This document shows positions 63,985 to 64,000 of a DNA stretch of 64,000 nucleotides, piece after piece. The DNA lies in assembly GCA_012521105.1 (NCBI GenBank), contig JAAYNA010000051.1, positions 1-64,000 on the forward strand. Direction: 5' to 3'. The translations under genes were made by a program, and so were the position numbers. How positions within the stretch are numbered: position 1 is the stretch's first letter; every line of letters starts with the position of its first letter. Origin of the DNA: Clostridiaceae bacterium. Its GTDB lineage: Bacteria; Bacillota; Clostridia; DSM-8532. Under the pieces are notes generated by a model that was given only the letters and a program-made list of their open reading frames with translations, was not told the DNA's origin and searched no databases.

Positions 63985-64000
63985 AGTAAATGTTGAATTA

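Noticed and set aside
1-64000. tRNA, rRNA, CRISPR arrays, prophage, intact IS
   Set aside because: No clover-leaf-like sequence, no regularly spaced repeats, and no transposase or integrase was recognised on either strand.

Overview
The window reads as a chromosomal segment of a low-GC, anaerobic, sugar-using member of the Clostridia (Firmicutes). Evidence includes strong GGAGG-type ribosome binding sites, sigma-A promoters of the TTGACA-17-TATAAT form, a type III glutamine synthetase, a Rex redox repressor, group-II ECF transport, a G5/3D-domain cell-wall protein beside ksgA, tatD and metG, and glycoside hydrolases. I see no rRNA, tRNA, CRISPR array, phage or intact insertion sequence. The species cannot be named from sequence alone.

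Layout. 0-0.5 kb: ORF-poor AT-rich DNA with a strong leftward promoter. 0.5-8.4 kb: accessory genes (two NUDIX hydrolases, a GH35-type beta-galactosidase, an aminoglycoside-nucleotidyltransferase-like enzyme, a YcxB-like protein, a half-size EamA transporter, RtcB). 8.5-14.3 kb: cardiolipin synthase with a VTT/DedA-type membrane protein, a split transketolase, YitT and ribosomal protein L31. 14.6-18.8 kb: galT-galK-galE (Leloir pathway) with a divergent AraC-type regulator. 18.8-26 kb: glutamine synthetase III, then an operon of an ECF transporter (S, fused A-A', T) with two SAM hydroxide adenosyltransferases. 26-33.4 kb: metG, tatD, a coiled-coil membrane protein, a G5/3D protein, ksgA and a hypothetical. 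33.7-38.2 kb: an IspF-like gene, an ABC exporter pair, rex and hisF. 38.6-43 kb: a flavoprotein, an SDR and a divergent Gfo/Idh/MocA oxidoreductase. 43-51.1 kb: two large P-loop ATPases downstream of a tandem class II aldolase. 51.3-56.5 kb: CcdA and a TlpA-like thioredoxin, a TIGR03915-type DNA metabolism protein, Hsp33, a glycosylase-methyltransferase fusion and a PrsW-like protease. 56.5-64 kb: a GH106-like glycosidase, nitroreductase, coiled-coil protein-ftsE-ftsX, and tyrA.

The most unusual locus is the overlapping ATPase pair at 43.1-49.8 kb. One protein (1591 aa from the preferred start) has a long TPR-like helical N-terminus, a beta-sandwich-like segment and a C-terminal ATPase_2/STAND-type NTPase. 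The other (648 aa) has an N-terminal STAND-type NTPase and a C-terminal HEPN-like region with an R-N-x3-H motif. This looks like a split NLR-like sensor/effector pair and is a candidate conflict or antiphage system; that function is inferred. Other points of interest are the paired SAM hydroxide adenosyltransferases with an ECF transporter, an FtsEX operon led by a coiled-coil protein without a recognisable hydrolase domain, a DNA-glycosylase/methyltransferase fusion, a possible leader peptide with its ribosome binding site in a hairpin, and an intergenic repeat family with TTGTGCAATG-type ends.

Working together: beta-galactosidase and the GH106-like enzyme would release sugars, the gal operon would channel galactose to UDP-glucose/glucose-1-phosphate, and the split transketolase would serve pentose metabolism. 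Rex probably links NADH/NAD+ to fermentation genes. The housekeeping blocks (metG-tatD-ksgA, rpmE, ftsEX, hisF, tyrA) suggest a stable chromosomal region into which accessory genes are interspersed.
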